Source: Fidelibacterota bacterium (GTDB lineage: Bacteria > Pseudomonadota > Alphaproteobacteria > Rhodospirillales > Rhodospirillaceae). Taken from it: a DNA stretch of 64,000 bases. How positions within the stretch are numbered: position 1 is the first letter of the stretch; the number at the start of each line of letters is the position of its first letter. The stretch spans positions 372,001-436,000 of the forward strand of contig CANJBL010000001.1 of the NCBI GenBank assembly GCA_947472795.1, in the 5' to 3' direction. The notes under the pieces are model-generated. The model was not told the DNA's origin and did no database searches. It saw nothing but the letters and a program-made list of their open reading frames with translations. Shown here in pieces: positions 45,940 to 56,355 of this stretch. The position numbers and the translations under genes are program-made.

Positions 45940-46862
45940 GACACGTCTCCACTGCCCAGCGAGAAGATGTCAGCGGGCGTGAGGACAAGATCGAGCGCCA
46001 GACGAATAGCGACCGCCAGCACGAGAAGCGCAAGCATAATACGCAGGTGTTCGCCTTTGACTTTGCCCGAAAGACGCGCGCCCACTTGCGCGCCCAGCAC
46101 TCCGATGAGCAGCAGCAACAGGGCCAGCACCGCATCGACGGAGTGGTTGACCGTCGATTGCAGTATGGCCGTCGCGGCCGTGACGAAGGTGATCTGAAAA
46201 AGCGAGGTGCCGATGACAACCTGGGTCGGCATGCCGACGAGGTAGATCATGGCCGGCACCATGAGGAAGCCGCCGCCCACACCCATCATGGCCACCAAGA
46301 GGCCCACGAGTGCGCCGATGGCGAGCGGGAGAAGGGCGGAGACGTAAAGCTTCGACCGGCGGAAGCGCATCTTGAAGGGCAGGGCATCCATCCAGCGGTG
46401 ACGCCCAGGACCACGTTGCACCAGGGCCACGGCGACGGGCCGGCGCCTCAAAACGCCGGGCAGGCTCTCGATCAGCATGAAGCCGCCGACGATGCCGAGG
46501 AAGGTGACGTAGCCCAGCGAAATGGTGAGGTCGATGTGGCCTTCGGCCTTCAGCACGTTGAACAGCCAGACCCCAATGCCCGAGCCGACGAAGCCGCCGG
46601 CTGTGAGCACGGCGCCCATGAGGAAGTCCACGTTGCCGCGGCGCATGTGGGCGAGCACGCCGGAAACGGAGGACGCCACGGTCTGGGCGGCCTGGGTGCC
46701 CACGGCCACGGAGGGCGGCACACCGATGAAGATGAGCAGTGGTGTCATGAGGAAGCCGCCGCCCACGCCAAAAAGGCCAGAGAGCAGCCCAACCGCACCG
46801 CCCAGTCCAAGGACCAGGAAGATGTTCACCGATATTTCGGCTATGGGCAGATAGATCTGCAC
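45936..46862 (-). CDS. TSUP (TauE/SafE) family permease
   Basis: This 308-residue inner-membrane protein has about eight TM helices in two repeated halves. Each half carries a Gly-rich family motif: LSGLFGVGGGFLMTPLLIFIG near the N-terminus (as LSGLFGVGGGFLMTP and LLIFIG) and VAMMGVGGGFLMVPAMIYL in the second half. TSUP members export or import sulfite, sulfoacetate or related anions. It starts at a GTG, so translation may be modest. The next two genes overlap or nearly touch it, forming one operon. Confidence 0.88.
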   Translation of the reverse strand: MQIYLPIAEISVNIFLVLGLGGAVGLLSGLFGVGGGFLMTPLLIFIGVPPSVAVGTQAAQTVASSVSGVLAHMRRGNVDFLMGAVLTAGGFVGSGIGVWLFNVLKAEGHIDLTISLGYVTFLGIVGGFMLIESLPGVLRRRPVAVALVQRGPGRHRWMDALPFKMRFRRSKLYVSALLPLAIGALVGLLVAMMGVGGGFLMVPAMIYLVGMPTQVVIGTSLFQITFVTAATAILQSTVNHSVDAVLALLLLLIGVLGAQVGARLSGKVKGEHLRIMLALLVLAVAIRLALDLVLTPADIFSLGSGDVS

Positions 46863-46966
46863 GAGAGCAGGTGGCCTTTTGGCGCTAAATGCAGGGCTTC
46901 TTTGCTTGTAGAAGCACGCGCATGCCTGTTCAAGGCCGAACTCGAAACGGGCGACGAGAACCGGAC

Positions 46967-47911
46967 TTACGCGACGTTCTGGCGATACCAGTCATAGGCC
47001 TTGGCGATGCCGTCCTTCAGCTCGGTCTTTGCGCTCCAGCCGAGGCCGGCGAGCTTGCCACTGTCCACCAGCTTGCGCGGCATGCCGTCGGGTTTGCTGG
47101 AATCGAACACCAACTTGCCCTCGAACCCCACCACATCGGCGACGATCTGCGCCACCTCGCCAATCGTCACGTCGCTGCCGTAGCCGACATTCACATGCTC
47201 GTCGCCGGAATAGGTCTTCATGAGGAAGACGCAGGCGTCGGCCAGATCATCGACATACAGGAACTCGCGCTTGGGCGAGCCTGTGCCCCAGACAGTCATG
47301 GTGGCATCTCCGGCCAGCTTGGCGCGGTGAGCCTTGACCATGAGCGCCGGCAGCACGTGACTGCCTTGAAGGTCGTAGTTGTCGCCGGGGCCATAAAGGT
47401 TCGTCGGCATGGCGCTGATGAAGTCGCGGCCATACTGCTGGCGGTAAGCGCGGCATTGCATGATGCCGGAGATTTTGGCGATGGCGTACCACTGGTTGGT
47501 GGGCTCGAGCGGGCCGGTCAGCAGCGCACTCTCGGCCATGGGCTGTGGTGCGAGCCGCGGATAGATGCAGCTGGAGCCGAGGAAGATGAGTTTCTCGACA
47601 TCCAGTTTATGCGCGGTGTCGATGATATTGGTCTGGATGAGAACGTTGTTGGTCAGGAAGTCCACGGGCCGCGTGCTGTTGGCCATGATGCCGCCGACGA
47701 CGGCGGAGGCCACGAAGATCGCCTGCGGTTTATGCTTGGCCATCCAGGCTTCGACATCGGCCTGGCGCGTGAGGTCGAGTTCCTTATGCGCAACTGTGAG
47801 CACGTCGCATTTCTCGGTTGCCAGACGCCGCAAGATGGCGCTGCCGACCATGCCGCGATGACCCGCGACCCAGACGCGCTTGCCGGCAAGGGAATAGGGC
47901 GGGGATGTCAT
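46967..47911 (-). CDS. fcl: GDP-L-fucose synthase
   Basis: This 314-residue short-chain dehydrogenase/reductase converts GDP-4-keto-6-deoxymannose to GDP-L-fucose. The start is the ATG at 47911, with AAGAGG 9 bases upstream; in-frame starts at 47920 and 47935 lie on or over that site. Motifs are the NADP site VAGHRGMVGSAILRRL, LGSSCIYPRLAPQPM, the catalytic Tyr and Lys in WYAIAKISG, and PTNLYGPGDNYD. It follows gmd on the same strand by 13 bases, completing the two steps from GDP-mannose. Confidence 0.95.
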   Translation of the reverse strand: MTSPPYSLAGKRVWVAGHRGMVGSAILRRLATEKCDVLTVAHKELDLTRQADVEAWMAKHKPQAIFVASAVVGGIMANSTRPVDFLTNNVLIQTNIIDTAHKLDVEKLIFLGSSCIYPRLAPQPMAESALLTGPLEPTNQWYAIAKISGIMQCRAYRQQYGRDFISAMPTNLYGPGDNYDLQGSHVLPALMVKAHRAKLAGDATMTVWGTGSPKREFLYVDDLADACVFLMKTYSGDEHVNVGYGSDVTIGEVAQIVADVVGFEGKLVFDSSKPDGMPRKLVDSGKLAGLGWSAKTELKDGIAKAYDWYRQNVA

Positions 47912-47924
47912 CTCAGGCATCCTC

Positions 47925-49001
47925 TTAAGCGTCACGGTCGAAGCGCGTGGCTTCGGCTTTCACCGCTTCGAAATCGGCGGCGACCATTTCCTTCACCATG
48001 GCGCGGAAGGTTGTCTTGTGTTTCCAGCCCAGCACCTTGCGTGCCTTGGTGGGATCGCCCAGCAGCAAATCCACTTCGGTCGGGCGGAAATACCGCGGAT
48101 CGACTTCCACAAGCACTTTACCGGTTTTGGCATCGATGCCCTTTTCGTCGACACCTTTGCCCTTCCATTTGATCTTGCGGCCCACTTCGGCGAAGGAGAG
48201 CTGCACAAACTCGCGCACCGCATGGGTCTCGCCCGTGGCGAGCACGAAGTCGTCGGCCTTCTTGTGCTGCACGATCTTCCACATGCCTTCGACATAATCG
48301 CGCGCATGACCCCAGTCACGCTTGGCGTCGAGATTGCCGAGATAGATCTTCTCCTGCAGACCGAGCTCGATGGAAGCGACCGCGCGCGTGATCTTGCGGG
48401 TCACGAAGGTTTCGCCGCGCAGCGGGCTTTCGTGATTGAAGAGAATGCCGTTAGAGGCGTGGTAACCGTAAGCCTCGCGGTAGTTCACCGTGATCCAGTA
48501 CGCGTAGAGCTTGGCGGCGGCGTAGGGCGAGCGCGGATAGAAAGGTGTCGTTTCCGACTGCGGAATCTCCTGCACCTTGCCGTACAGCTCCGAGGTGGAG
48601 GCTTGGTAGAAGCGCGTCTTCTTGCCCATATCGAGAATGCGAATAGCCTCCAAGAGGCGCAGCGTGCCCATGCCATCGGAGTTGGCGGTGTACTCGGGCG
48701 TCTCGAAGCTCACCTGCACGTGACTTTGCGCGGCGAGGTTATAAATCTCGTCGGGCTGCACTTCCTGCACGAGCCGGATCAGGTTGGTGGCGTCGGTCAT
48801 GTCGCCGTAATGCAGGAAAAAGCGCACGCCGGTCCTGTGCGTATCCTGATAGAGGTGATCGATGCGCCCGGTGTTGAAAGACGACGAGCGGCGCTTCAGC
48901 CCGTGCACGATGTAGCCCTTCTTGAGAAGGAGCTCGGCGAGATAGGCGCCGTCCTGGCCGGTGGCGCCGGTGATGAGAGCGACTTTAGCCTTCTTGGGCA
49001 T
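47925..49001 (-). CDS. gmd: GDP-mannose 4,6-dehydratase
   Basis: This 358-residue enzyme removes water from GDP-mannose to make the precursor of GDP-fucose and GDP-rhamnose. The ATG at 49001 has AGGA upstream, and the protein begins [20 protein letters not shown] with the NADP motif. Other motifs are [29 protein letters not shown], the YxxxK pair in [13 protein letters not shown], and [20 protein letters not shown]. It is divergent from the FlaA1/WbpM-type gene across a 108-base spacer. Confidence 0.97.
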   Translation of the reverse strand: MPKKAKVALITGATGQDGAYLAELLLKKGYIVHGLKRRSSSFNTGRIDHLYQDTHRTGVRFFLHYGDMTDATNLIRLVQEVQPDEIYNLAAQSHVQVSFETPEYTANSDGMGTLRLLEAIRILDMGKKTRFYQASTSELYGKVQEIPQSETTPFYPRSPYAAAKLYAYWITVNYREAYGYHASNGILFNHESPLRGETFVTRKITRAVASIELGLQEKIYLGNLDAKRDWGHARDYVEGMWKIVQHKKADDFVLATGETHAVREFVQLSFAEVGRKIKWKGKGVDEKGIDAKTGKVLVEVDPRYFRPTEVDLLLGDPTKARKVLGWKHKTTFRAMVKEMVAADFEAVKAEATRFDRDA

Positions 49002-49109
49002 CGGCAATCCTAAAGAGGAATAAGACCAAATTTCCTCTTTTCTATACCGCAGATACGGCAAGTGTCCAATAACTCAATGAAAACAATTGTATAGAGGCCA
49101 TCTTCGGCT

Positions 49110-51062
49110 ATGATTGATGGCGTCCGCGACACCCCGTTGATCAGAGGCCTCTTGGCGCTTTCCCCCGATCTTTTCTCCCGTGACGGTTTGCTGCACCGGC
49201 TGCGCCAGCCGCGGAACCTGTTCGTCTATGGCTTTGACGTCGGCATGGCCTTCGCGGCCTTCATCGCGGCGTTTTTTCTGCGCCTGGGCAGCGACGTTCT
49301 CGAAAGCCGGCCCGATGTGCTGCAGATGGCGGCCACCTTCGCCGGGGTCGCCGCCGTCACCTATCTCTTCACCGGCCTCTACCGCCATGTGTGGGAATAC
49401 GTCTCGGCCCGCGATGCGGTGAACATCCTGCGGACGGCGACCATTGTGGTGGCGGTGTTCCTGCCGGCGTGGTTTTTCGTCGCGCGTCTGGAGACCCTGC
49501 CGCGCTCATTACCCTTCATCAGTTGGGTCCTCTTGGTCATGTTCCTGGCGGGCCCGCGCCTTTTCTACCGCATGTTCAAAGATCACGGTGCGCGCGGTAT
49601 CGCCATGGCGCCCGACGCGACGTTGATCCTTGTCATCGGCGCCGGTCAGGAAGCCGAGCACTTCATCCGCAAGCCGCCGCAAGGCGCCCGTGTTGTGGGC
49701 ATGGTGACGGCGCGCGGTGACCGCCTCGGCCAGATGATCCAGGGTGTGGAAGTGATGGGCCGCAACGAGGATCTGGTGCGTGTGGTGCGCGACCTGGATG
49801 CCAAAGGACTGCGGCCCGAGAAGCTGGTGCTGGTCGGGCGCGACGTGGACGGCGCGACGGTACAGAAGCTTCTGACGTTGGCGGGTGAGGCGGGCTGCCC
49901 CTTGGAACGTGTGCACGCCGACGGTAATGATCTGCGTCCGCATCCCATCGCCATCGAAGACCTGTTGGGTCGCCCGCAAAGCAATCTCGACCGCCCTGCT
50001 ATGGCGGCGATGATAAGGCGCCATCGTGTGCTGGTGACGGGTGCGGGTGGTTCCATCGGCTCTGAACTTGTGCGCCAGATCTGCGCGGAAGCGCCCGCCC
50101 ACATCACACTGCTGGATAACGGAGAATTCAATCTCTACACCATCGACATGGAAGTGCGGCAGCGCTTTGCCAGTGTTGCGTGCTCCACGATTCTTGCCGA
50201 TGTGCGCGACGACACCGCCATCAAAGACATCATCGCGCGCGAGAAGCCCGATGTCGTGTTCCATGCCGCGGCGCTGAAGCATGTGCCCATGGTGGAGATG
50301 AACCCCTTGGAAGGGCTGCTCACCAACGCCATTGGTGCGCGCAATGTGGCCGATGCTTGTGTTGCCGCCGGTGTGCAGACAGTCGTGATGATTTCCACCG
50401 ACAAAGCCGTGAACCCGTCCAACGTCATGGGCGCCAGCAAACGCGTGGCCGAGATCTATTGCCAAGCCATGGATTTGCGTGAGGCCGGCACGCGCTTTGT
50501 CACGGTGCGGTTCGGGAATGTGCTGGGCTCGGCCGGTTCTGTGGTGCCGCTGTTCCAGAAGCAGTTGGCGGAGGGCGGACCGATCACTATCACGCACGCG
50601 GACATGGAGCGCTTCTTCATGACCATCCACGAAGCGGCGGAATTGGTGCTGCAGGCGGCCGCTCTGGGCCCGGGGCGCGACGACGAAGGCGCGATCTATG
50701 TGTTGGATATGGGTCAGCCGGTGAAGATCATGGACCTGGCGAAGCAGATGATCCGTCTGGCCGGGAAAGAGCCGGGCAAGGATGTGGCTATCCACGTGAC
50801 GGGCCTGCGCGTGGGCGAGAAGCTGTACGAAGAGCTGTTCCACGGTCAGGAACCGCCGGTGGCAACAAATATGCCGGGTGTGTTCATCGCCCGCCCACGC
50901 ACGGTGGATCATGCTGTCATTGCCGCTAAACTTTCGGCCCTGGATGATGCCTGCCGCCGTCGCGACGAAACTGTCGCTTTGGCTTTGGTGGCCGACTTGG
51001 TGCCGGAGTTGCGCCGTACCGGTGCGCCGGGCGGCAAAGCTCATCTCAAGGTCGTGAAGTAG
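49110..51062 (+). CDS. Membrane NDP-sugar 4,6-dehydratase/epimerase (FlaA1/WbpM/CapD type)
   Basis: This 650-residue protein has an N-terminal membrane part with four TM helices (about 35-135), a CoA-binding-like Rossmann domain, and a C-terminal sugar-nucleotide domain. The latter has VLVTGAGGSIGSELVRQI, HAAALKHVPMVEMNP and STDKAVNPSNVMGASKRVAE, with VRFGNVLGSAGSVVPLF. Such proteins dehydrate UDP-GlcNAc to 4-keto-6-deoxy sugars for glycans or O-antigen. It lies next to gmd-fcl and near the Gfo/Idh and DegT genes, which suits amino-sugar synthesis. Confidence 0.92.
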   Translation: MIDGVRDTPLIRGLLALSPDLFSRDGLLHRLRQPRNLFVYGFDVGMAFAAFIAAFFLRLGSDVLESRPDVLQMAATFAGVAAVTYLFTGLYRHVWEYVSARDAVNILRTATIVVAVFLPAWFFVARLETLPRSLPFISWVLLVMFLAGPRLFYRMFKDHGARGIAMAPDATLILVIGAGQEAEHFIRKPPQGARVVGMVTARGDRLGQMIQGVEVMGRNEDLVRVVRDLDAKGLRPEKLVLVGRDVDGATVQKLLTLAGEAGCPLERVHADGNDLRPHPIAIEDLLGRPQSNLDRPAMAAMIRRHRVLVTGAGGSIGSELVRQICAEAPAHITLLDNGEFNLYTIDMEVRQRFASVACSTILADVRDDTAIKDIIAREKPDVVFHAAALKHVPMVEMNPLEGLLTNAIGARNVADACVAAGVQTVVMISTDKAVNPSNVMGASKRVAEIYCQAMDLREAGTRFVTVRFGNVLGSAGSVVPLFQKQLAEGGPITITHADMERFFMTIHEAAELVLQAAALGPGRDDEGAIYVLDMGQPVKIMDLAKQMIRLAGKEPGKDVAIHVTGLRVGEKLYEELFHGQEPPVATNMPGVFIARPRTVDHAVIAAKLSALDDACRRRDETVALALVADLVPELRRTGAPGGKAHLKVVK

Positions 51063-51171
51063 CGCCAAAGTTTTCCACAGGCCCCAGCGCAGAAACCCAT
51101 ATACGGCGCGCTTTTGTTTGAGGCGGCCGGCGTGCTACATCGGTCTCATTCACCCCGTTTTGTGAGTGCTC

Positions 51172-52743
51172 ATGACCCCCATCCGCCGCGCTCTTCTCTC
51201 CGTCTCCGATAAATCCGGACTGCTGGAATTCGCCAAATTCCTGCATGAGTCCAAGGTCGAGATCCTGTCCACGGGCGGCACGGCCAAGGCCATCAAGGAC
51301 GCAGGCATTCCGGTGAAGGAAGTGTCGGAACACACAGGTTTCCCCGAAATGCTCGACGGGCGCGTGAAAACGCTGCACCCCATGATCCACGGCGGTCTGC
51401 TCGGCGTGCGCGACAATGCCGAACACGAAGGCACCATGGCGAAACACAATATCGCGCCCATCGATCTGGTGGTAGTGAACCTCTATCCCTTTGAGGAGAC
51501 CATCGCCAAGGGTGCCGACTTCGACACTTGCATCGAGAACATCGACATCGGCGGGCCGGCCATGATCCGCTCGGCCTCTAAAAATCATGCCGGTGTGACG
51601 GTGGTGGTGGACCCCGTGGATTACGGCGTAGTCATTGCCGATATGAAAACCAATGGCGGTGCCGTGGCCGACACCACACGGCGTCAGCTGGCAGCCCGCG
51701 CCTTCGCGCGCACGGCAGCGTACGATGCGGCGATTTCGTCGTGGTTTGCTGGTCAGTTGAATGAAGAGTTTCCGCGCTGGCTAAGTTTTGGCGGCAAGCT
51801 GAAACAAACGCTGCGTTACGGTGAGAACCCGCACCAAAGTGCTGCTTTATATGTGACGGGCGAGAAGCGGGTTGGTGTGGCGTCCGCATTGCAAGTGCAG
51901 GGCAAGGAACTCAGCTACAACAACATCAATGACACCGACGCGGCTTACGAATTGGTGGCGGAATTCTCGCAGCCGGCGTGCGCCATCATCAAGCATGCCA
52001 ACCCTTGCGGTGTTGCCTTCGGCAAGGATTGTCTCGATGCCTACACCAAAGCGCTGGTGTGCGATCCGGTGTCGGCCTTCGGCGGCATCATCGCCCTGAA
52101 CCGCCCCATCGATGGCCCGACAGCCGCCAAGATCACCGAGCTGTTCACGGAAGTGGTCATCGCGCCGGGTGCTGATGAAGAAGCCAAAGCGTACTTCGCC
52201 AAGAAGAAAAACCTTCGTTTGCTGATCACTGACGGGCTGCCCGATCCAGCCGCCCAAGGCAGAACAGTGCGCAATGTGGCGGGCGGTTATCTTGTGCAGG
52301 GGCGCGACAACGGACGTATCACCAAAGCCGATTTGAAAGTCGTGACCAAGGTGAAGCCCACAGATCAGCAGATGGACGACCTGTTGCTCGCCTTCACCAT
52401 CTGCAAACACGTGAAGTCCAACGCCATTGTTTACGTCAAGAATGGCGCGACGGTGGGCATTGGCGCGGGACAAATGAGCCGCATCGATTCCGCGCGCATC
52501 GCCCACAGCAAATCAAAAGACGCCGCGAAAGCATTAGGTCAGGATGGTGCATTGACCGTGGGCTCGGTCGTAGCCTCCGATGCTTTCTTCCCCTTCCCGG
52601 ATGGCCTGCTGGTAACGGCGGAAGCGGGCGCGGTGGCCGTGATCCAGCCCGGTGGATCCATCAAGGATGAAGACGTCATCAAGGCAGCCGACGATAAAGG
52701 CCTCGCCATGGTTTTCACCGGCATGCGCCACTTCCGGCATTAA
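51172..52743 (+). CDS. purH: Bifunctional AICAR transformylase/IMP cyclohydrolase PurH
   Basis: This 523-residue enzyme performs the last two steps of IMP synthesis. The ATG at 51172 fits the conserved [18 protein letters not shown]-terminus (MGS-like IMP cyclohydrolase domain, about 1-150), with [13 protein letters not shown] and DGRVKTLHP. The AICAR transformylase half has [40 protein letters not shown] and the closing [23 protein letters not shown]. Its stop codon overlaps the stop of the converging UMF1-type transporter by 4 bases. Confidence 0.97.
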   Translation: MTPIRRALLSVSDKSGLLEFAKFLHESKVEILSTGGTAKAIKDAGIPVKEVSEHTGFPEMLDGRVKTLHPMIHGGLLGVRDNAEHEGTMAKHNIAPIDLVVVNLYPFEETIAKGADFDTCIENIDIGGPAMIRSASKNHAGVTVVVDPVDYGVVIADMKTNGGAVADTTRRQLAARAFARTAAYDAAISSWFAGQLNEEFPRWLSFGGKLKQTLRYGENPHQSAALYVTGEKRVGVASALQVQGKELSYNNINDTDAAYELVAEFSQPACAIIKHANPCGVAFGKDCLDAYTKALVCDPVSAFGGIIALNRPIDGPTAAKITELFTEVVIAPGADEEAKAYFAKKKNLRLLITDGLPDPAAQGRTVRNVAGGYLVQGRDNGRITKADLKVVTKVKPTDQQMDDLLLAFTICKHVKSNAIVYVKNGATVGIGAGQMSRIDSARIAHSKSKDAAKALGQDGALTVGSVVASDAFFPFPDGLLVTAEAGAVAVIQPGGSIKDEDVIKAADDKGLAMVFTGMRHFRH

Positions 52744-54035
52744 GCGTTGAGGTTAACTTCGCTGGCTTCTTCCTCGCGCACACTGCGCAGGAGAAGCCAG
52801 CCGATGGCTAAAAGGATGAGCGTCGTCGCCATCCCCAGACGATAGCTGCCGGTGGCGAAGGTCACCCAGCCCACCAGCGCGGGTCCTAAGAACGCCGTCA
52901 CTTTGCCCGAGAGCGCGAAGAGCCCGAACATCTCGCCGCGCATGGCGGGCGGTGCAAGGCGCGCCATCATGGTGCGGCTTGCAGCCTGCACGGGGCCGAA
53001 GAATGTGCTCATGGCGAGCGCTGCGATCCAGAACGTGGTTTTGTTGTCGGCGGCAATGACCACGGCACTGGTGACGATGAGGGCTGCCAGGCTGATGGAG
53101 ATGGTGGTCTTTGAACCCATGCGGTCATCGACCCAGCCAAAGAGGAAAGCGCCAAGACCAGCCGTGAGATTGAGGCTGATCCCCAGCACGATGATCTCTT
53201 CGGTCTTCATGCCGTAGATGACTCCGGCATAGACGCCGCCCAAGGCAAAGATCGTGCTGACAGCGTCGGAATAGATCATGCCGGCAATCAGAAAGCGGAA
53301 GACGTTGCGGTGGTTGCGCGCGTTGCGCAGTGAGGTCGCAAGCTGCTTCAGGCCCGTACGCACGGCGAGGGACACTGGGATGCCGCTGGGTTCGGGCTCT
53401 TTGATGAAGAAGAACAGAGGCGTCGCGAAGAGCGCAAACCAGCCGGCGACAAGAAGGGCTGTTGCGCGCACGTGCTCGGCTTGGCTTTTATCGAGACCAA
53501 AAGGCGGCGGGTCCGCTTGCACGAGACCGAAGAGCGCCAGCGCCAATGAGAGCAAACCGCCCGCATAGCCCACGCCCCAGGCCCAGCCGGAGATGCGCCC
53601 CATGGTGGCGGGGGTGGCGATGGTGGGCAGCAGCGCGTTGTAGAACAGCATGCCCATCTCGAAGCCGACGGTAGAAAGCACCGCCAGAGTCAGCGCGAGC
53701 GGCACATCCGCAGGCGTGGGCCGCACGTACCAGAGACAGGCCGTGGGAATGACACAGAGGACTGAGAGCACGAGAAGCCAAGGCTTGCGTTGTCCAGTCT
53801 GGTCGGCGATGGCGCCAGCGATGGGGCTGAGCAGCGCGATGATGATCCCCGCCACGGACATGGCAAGACTCCATTGCGCGCCGCCGGTGGTGGGATCGGA
53901 TGCGACACCGGTGGTGAAGTACGTCGCGAAAACGAACGTGACGACGATGGTGGTGAACGCGGAGTTGGCGAAGTCGAAGAGGCAGAAAGCCGCCACCGGT
54001 GCGAAGCGTGGACGCGCAGCGGCGGTGTCCGTCAT
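52740..54035 (-). CDS. UMF1-type MFS transporter
   Basis: This 431-residue inner-membrane protein has about 12 TM helices of the Atg22/UMF1-like MFS group. The N-terminal [24 protein letters not shown] is characteristic (as [16 protein letters not shown] then TFVFATYF), with [11 protein letters not shown] in the first loop. The substrate is unknown; Atg22 proteins move amino acids in yeast vacuoles. The ATG at 54035 overlaps the Gfo/Idh stop by 4 bases, so it is translationally coupled to an amino-sugar operon and might move a sugar-related compound. Confidence 0.85.
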   Translation of the reverse strand: MTDTAAARPRFAPVAAFCLFDFANSAFTTIVVTFVFATYFTTGVASDPTTGGAQWSLAMSVAGIIIALLSPIAGAIADQTGQRKPWLLVLSVLCVIPTACLWYVRPTPADVPLALTLAVLSTVGFEMGMLFYNALLPTIATPATMGRISGWAWGVGYAGGLLSLALALFGLVQADPPPFGLDKSQAEHVRATALLVAGWFALFATPLFFFIKEPEPSGIPVSLAVRTGLKQLATSLRNARNHRNVFRFLIAGMIYSDAVSTIFALGGVYAGVIYGMKTEEIIVLGISLNLTAGLGAFLFGWVDDRMGSKTTISISLAALIVTSAVVIAADNKTTFWIAALAMSTFFGPVQAASRTMMARLAPPAMRGEMFGLFALSGKVTAFLGPALVGWVTFATGSYRLGMATTLILLAIGWLLLRSVREEEASEVNLNA

Positions 54036-54913
54036 GGCGCGATCCCCAGCGCTTGTTCGATGCGCCACGCCGTTTTCATGACGGCGAGTGCGGTTTCACC
54101 GCTGACACGCGGGCGGGTGCCAGTTTCGATACATGCCGTAAACGATTTGAGCTGGGCAGCGAGGGCATCTCCGGTAAAGGTTTCCGGCGCGCCATTATCA
54201 ATGCGTAAGGTCTTGGCGATGTAATCGACAACGTAAGAGGCGTCTCCGGTGACAGCAAGATCGCGCACGCGTTCCGGCCACGTGCGGCTGGCGGTGAGCG
54301 TGGCGATGGCGCCGTCGGCAAAAGTGAGCGTGGCTTCGGCATGATCGCGCGTGCCTTTGGCTTGCACACCCGTCACGGGCTGCGACGTCAAGGCGAGCAC
54401 GATATCGAGATCGTGCACCATCAGGTCCACAACCACGCTTATGTCCGTGACGCGCGCGCTGGCAGGACCCATACGCCGGGCAGTAAGGGTGCGCAGGTTC
54501 CGGGGCGCGTGCGAGAACAGCGCTTCGATGGCCGGATTGAAGCGCTCGATATGGCCAACTTGAACGACACGCTGGCGGATGGCGGCGGTATCAATGAGCG
54601 CGCGGCATTCGGCTTCCGAGGCGGCGAAAGGTTTTTCCACCAGGCAATGCAAGCCGGCGTGAAGTAGAGGTAGCGTCATGGGCGCGTGCGCTGCCGTGGG
54701 CACGGCGATGATGGCGGCGTCGAAGCCATCGAGCGTTTCACTCACATCGCAGCCATAGGCATCTGCGGCCGCACGGGCGCAGGTTTTATCCGTGTCGATG
54801 ACGGCGGCGATGGGAATGCCGGCAGCTTGCGCCGCGCGCAAATGATTGCGGCCCATAACGCCGGCGCCGATCACGGCGAGTTTTGGAGTGAGCTTCAGAG
54901 GGGTGCGTTCCAC
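54032..54913 (-). CDS. Gfo/Idh/MocA-family oxidoreductase
   Basis: This 293-residue NAD(P)-dependent sugar dehydrogenase begins at a GTG at 54913 with AGGAG just upstream; no ATG is nearby. The Rossmann motif is VIGAGVMGRNHLRAA, followed by VPTAAHAPM, the conserved VEKPFA and HIERFNP and the catalytic DLMVHDLDIVLAL. It resembles the WbpB/WlbA class that oxidises UDP-sugars at C3. The DegT aminotransferase gene lies 32 bases upstream on the same strand, which fits a dehydrogenase/aminotransferase pair for a 3-amino sugar. Confidence 0.85.
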   Translation of the reverse strand: MERTPLKLTPKLAVIGAGVMGRNHLRAAQAAGIPIAAVIDTDKTCARAAADAYGCDVSETLDGFDAAIIAVPTAAHAPMTLPLLHAGLHCLVEKPFAASEAECRALIDTAAIRQRVVQVGHIERFNPAIEALFSHAPRNLRTLTARRMGPASARVTDISVVVDLMVHDLDIVLALTSQPVTGVQAKGTRDHAEATLTFADGAIATLTASRTWPERVRDLAVTGDASYVVDYIAKTLRIDNGAPETFTGDALAAQLKSFTACIETGTRPRVSGETALAVMKTAWRIEQALGIAP

Positions 54914-54945
54914 ATCCGCTCCTGAAACGGGCGAGGGCGCCGCCC

Positions 54946-56097
54946 TCAGGCAACGGCGCTGCGCACAGCCGCGATGATGCGGTCTTGGGCGGGCGCCGTC
55001 AGATAAGGATGCATGGGCAGGCTGATGACATCGGTCGCCAGCTGCTCGGTCACCGCCAACCCGCCCATGGCGACTGGGTAGCCGCGATAGGGTGCTTGGG
55101 TGTGGATCGGCTTCGGATAAAAAATGTTCGTGGGAATGCCCTGAGCCTGGAGCGTAGCTGCGATGCGGTCGCGGCGCGATGAGCGAATGGTGTACTGCGC
55201 CCACACCGACGTGCAGTCGGCGCGGACGACAGGTGTGGTTACCACGTCCGCAAGACCTTTGGTGTAGCGTTGGGCGATGGCTTCGCGCTCCACGCACTCG
55301 GCGTCGAAGATGGCGAGTTTTTCCAGGAGCACGGCGGCCTGAATGGAATCAAATCGTGCGGTCAGGCCGACGCGCACGTTGTCGTTGCGGTCCTTGCCCT
55401 GGCCGTGCACGCGCACCTGCACCAGGCGGCGGGCGACTTCGTCGTCGTCGGTGAATACCGCGCCGCCGTCGCCATAACAGCCGAGCGGCTTGGAGGGATA
55501 GAAGCTTGTGGCCGATACTTCGGCGCAGGTAACGACGGATTTGTTTTTATACCGTGCGCCGTAGCTCTGCGCGGCATCGTCCAGAATCCAAAGGCCGTGC
55601 TTTTTGGCGACGGCCCCGATGGCATCGAAGTCCACCGGCTGGCCGAAAAGATCGACGGGGATAACACATGCCGGGCGCAGGCCGGTCTGCTTGGCGACAG
55701 CGATGGCGCGCTCGAGGCTGGCGGGGTCCATATTAAAGGTGTCGGGCAGCACATCGACAAACACCGGGGTGGCGCCGGCCAGCACCGGCACTTCGGCGGT
55801 GGCGGTGAAGGTGAAGGAGGGCACGAAGACGGCGTCGCCCCGGCCGACGTCTTTGGCCAGGAGCGCCATGACCAGGGCCGTGGTACCGCTCGAGCAGGTG
55901 ATGACGTGTTTTGCCCCGCAATGGGCGGCAAGCTTCTTTTCCGCTTCGGCCACTTCCGGACCCATGATGAAGCCACCGTGAGCCAACACGCGGTTGATGG
56001 CGGCCTCCATGCGGGCGCCGATGCGGGCACGCTGGCTCTGAAGATCAATGAAAGCGACCGCAGGAATTTCGACGGGAGCCGTCGCTGAATCACGCAT
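54946..56097 (-). CDS. DegT/DnrJ/EryC1 sugar aminotransferase
   Basis: This 383-residue PLP enzyme of the WbpE/DegT class transfers an amino group to a keto-sugar nucleotide. The motifs are GGFIMGPEVAEAEKKLAAHCG, CSSGTTALVMALLA, VPSFTFTATAE, DDAAQSYGARY and the Schiff-base Lys in SFYPSKPLGCYGDGGAVFT. It starts the DegT/Gfo-Idh/UMF1 operon; the ATG at 56097 has a weak AGGATCC upstream. With the Gfo/Idh enzyme it would form a 3-amino sugar, though no acetyltransferase is visible. Confidence 0.9.
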   Translation of the reverse strand: MRDSATAPVEIPAVAFIDLQSQRARIGARMEAAINRVLAHGGFIMGPEVAEAEKKLAAHCGAKHVITCSSGTTALVMALLAKDVGRGDAVFVPSFTFTATAEVPVLAGATPVFVDVLPDTFNMDPASLERAIAVAKQTGLRPACVIPVDLFGQPVDFDAIGAVAKKHGLWILDDAAQSYGARYKNKSVVTCAEVSATSFYPSKPLGCYGDGGAVFTDDDEVARRLVQVRVHGQGKDRNDNVRVGLTARFDSIQAAVLLEKLAIFDAECVEREAIAQRYTKGLADVVTTPVVRADCTSVWAQYTIRSSRRDRIAATLQAQGIPTNIFYPKPIHTQAPYRGYPVAMGGLAVTEQLATDVISLPMHPYLTAPAQDRIIAAVRSAVA

Positions 56098-56355
56098 GAG
56101 GGGGAAGGATCCTAGGTTGCCGCAGTGCAGGTGAAAGGACAGGTCGGAAAGGCCATTTTCCAGGCTTAAGACGTTCAGCAGCGAACCTATCCTTTGGTCA
56201 CAACGCTTGCAAATGGAATGGGTTGCGGGCCGTGCCGGTTTCTCGTAAGCCGGGTCGTTCTTGCCACACCGCTGAGCTCTGCCGACCTGGACAAGCGCAC
56301 ACCCGCAGCGCTAAGTGTCTGGGCTATTATAAGAGTCTCTCGAACATCTCGCCCT

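Noticed and set aside
49509-51068. Open minus-strand frame of about 519 codons opposite the FlaA1/WbpM-type gene
   Set aside because: Antisense frame with His-rich composition; the plus-strand gene has all family motifs.
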